From contig NZ_JANFDA010000001.1 of NCBI RefSeq assembly GCF_040493455.1, forward strand, positions 372,001 to 436,000: 64,000 nucleotides of DNA, written 5' to 3'. Positions 63,022 to 64,000 of this stretch are shown piece after piece. The translations under genes were made by a program, and so were the position numbers. Source of the DNA: Microcosmobacter sp040493455 (GTDB lineage: Bacteria > Bacteroidota > Bacteroidia > Flavobacteriales > Flavobacteriaceae). The first letter of the stretch is position 1; the number at the start of each line of letters is the position of its first letter. The notes beneath the pieces are model-generated. The model made no database searches and was not told the DNA's origin. It was given only the letters and a program-made list of their open reading frames with translations.

Positions 63022-63555
63022 ATGACTGAAATAGAATTTACAGTAAGAGAGCCTAAAACATCGTTAGTTTTTAAAGCTTTTGCAGCGTTTATACTGGCCG
63101 TATATTCTACAGTATGTTACTACTTTTTAACAACAAAAGAAGGCTCTTCCGAATCAGCAGTATACCTTATTGCTTTAGGGTTTATTGTGATGAGGTATAT
63201 GGTTTTACCTAGTTTTGTTTTAAAATCAATCCATTTTAATTTCTCTGAATCTAAAATTCAGAGACAAACTTCTCTGGGGCCAATTTCTTTTAAAGGCAAA
63301 TGGAAGGCATTAAAAGCATTAGAATATATTTCAGTGTTTCAAACCGGGAATGGCTATGAGATTCGGTTATGGCATACAAGAACCAAGACATTAAACCTGT
63401 TTGCTCTAGAAGATTATGATGAGGCTTTAAAACAAGGATTTTATTTTTCTGAAAAGCTTAATATTGACCTTCTTGACGCAAGAGAACGAGGCAATCACAG
63501 ATGGGTTGATAAAGAGGCGTATAGAACAACAGGAGAAGTAGTTTACACAGAATAA
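63022..63555 (+). CDS. Membrane protein with PH-like domain, unknown
   Basis: ATG 63022 (MTEIEFTVREPKTSLVFKAFAAFILAVYSTVCYYFLTT) is preferred to a TTG 21 bp upstream. The 177-residue protein has two membrane segments in the first 75 residues (FAAFILAVYSTVCYYFL; AVYLIALGFIVMRYMVL), then a strand-rich cytosolic part (IHFNFSESKIQRQTSLGPISFKGKWKALKALEYISVFQTGNGYEIRLW) similar to bacterial PH-like domains. Its stop directly touches the start of bioF, so they are co-transcribed. Confidence 0.6.
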   Translation: MTEIEFTVREPKTSLVFKAFAAFILAVYSTVCYYFLTTKEGSSESAVYLIALGFIVMRYMVLPSFVLKSIHFNFSESKIQRQTSLGPISFKGKWKALKALEYISVFQTGNGYEIRLWHTRTKTLNLFALEDYDEALKQGFYFSEKLNIDLLDARERGNHRWVDKEAYRTTGEVVYTE

Positions 63556-64000
63556 ATGACGATGTTACCAAAGAAACTTCAAGACAAACTAAATAAGCGC
63601 AAGGAAGATAATGCTTTAAGGCAATTAAGCCATTCAGATGGCTTGATAGACTTCTCTTCCAATGATTATCTAGGGCTTTCAAAGTCTGAAGTTATATTCA
63701 ATCAAGCACATCAATATCTCAAGACTATTGACATGGTTCAGAATGGCGCAACAGGGTCTAGATTGATTTCTGGAAATCATAAGTTGTACGATGAGGTCGA
63801 AACCATGCTTTGTAAGTTTCATAAGAGTGAAGCAGCTTTAATATTTAACTCTGGTTATGATGCAAACATTGGCTTTTTTAGTACTGTACCACAGCGAGGC
63901 GATTTCATCTTATATGATGAATATATCCACGCTTCTATTAGAGATGGTATAAGAATGAATAATGCAGAATCGTACAAGTTCAAACATAATGACTTGAATA
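63556..64000 (+). CDS. bioF: 8-amino-7-oxononanoate synthase-like PLP enzyme, N-terminal part
   Basis: The frame runs off the right edge after 148 codons. LIDFSSNDYLGLSKSE, NGATGSRLISGNHKLYDEVETMLCKFHKSEAALIFNSGYDANIGFFSTVPQRGDFILYDEYIHASIRDGI is the typical start of an alpha-oxoamine synthase (BioF/KBL), including the GATGSRLISGN loop. BioF joins pimeloyl-ACP/CoA with alanine in biotin synthesis. KBL (glycine C-acetyltransferase) is less likely. Confidence 0.88.
   Translation, partial: MTMLPKKLQDKLNKRKEDNALRQLSHSDGLIDFSSNDYLGLSKSEVIFNQAHQYLKTIDMVQNGATGSRLISGNHKLYDEVETMLCKFHKSEAALIFNSGYDANIGFFSTVPQRGDFILYDEYIHASIRDGIRMNNAESYKFKHNDLN

Noticed and set aside
1..64000. CRISPR arrays, insertion sequences, rRNA
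   Set aside because: I saw no regularly spaced direct repeats, no transposase gene and no rRNA sequence in the window.

Overview
The window is one stretch of a low-GC chromosome from the Bacteroidota, most likely a marine member of Flavobacteriaceae. The signs are a type IX secretion (T9SS) C-terminal sorting domain, a TonB-dependent outer-membrane receptor, a PID-CTERM-like small protein, a membrane-spanning propeller/LytTR regulator, and promoters with the Bacteroidota -7 box TAnnTTTG. Genus cannot be fixed from the sequence alone.

Layout. 1-12336 is mostly minus strand: lipoproteins and envelope proteins, glnS, folB, tRNA-Cys, a LysE exporter and rnr. 12337-12890 is a very AT-rich divergent gap with DnaA-box-like words, a possible replication origin. 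12891-15087 holds rpiB, a CDF metal exporter and two small enzymes. 15084-18807 (minus) holds a double-OmpA protein, an S41 protease, rnpA and a LexA/CI-like S24 repressor.

18808-30278 is the accessory region and the most interesting part. Reading away from the repressor there is a 1219-residue protein of unknown function, a 900-residue protein ending in an ADP-ribosyltransferase toxin domain, a row of small immunity-type genes that includes an Imm22 homologue, a short endonuclease V-like protein, and then a phage-type lysis set (TIGR02594/CHAP-like endolysin, holin, spanin-position protein). No integrase, capsid or tail gene is present. The promoters of the 1219-residue gene and of the lysis set share an almost identical block of about 40 bp, and a matching inverted operator lies beside the repressor gene. 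This suggests one self-cleaving repressor controls both toxin synthesis and lysis, as in colicin, pyocin or type 10 secretion logic. That is inference.

30329-45493 is mainly housekeeping: accC-accB-fabH, DUF177-rpmF, pdxA, ribE, a CAT-anticodon tRNA, methylmalonyl-CoA epimerase, rbfA, a LolC/E-like permease, dusB, an M28 peptidase, a PD40 protein and a TonB receptor. 45617-60143 has lepA, a propeller-LytTR regulator next to a large T9SS-secreted repeat protein, a cation/proton antiporter, an MBL hydrolase, an S8 protease and an M1 peptidase. 60251-64000 has umuC-umuD, a GNAT enzyme, three small or unknown membrane proteins and the start of a bioF-like gene.

A dispersed repeat with the core CTGAGCGNAGTCGAA occurs between genes and also, in the same reading frame, inside glnS and rnr, where it adds a Glu-Arg-Ser-Arg peptide.
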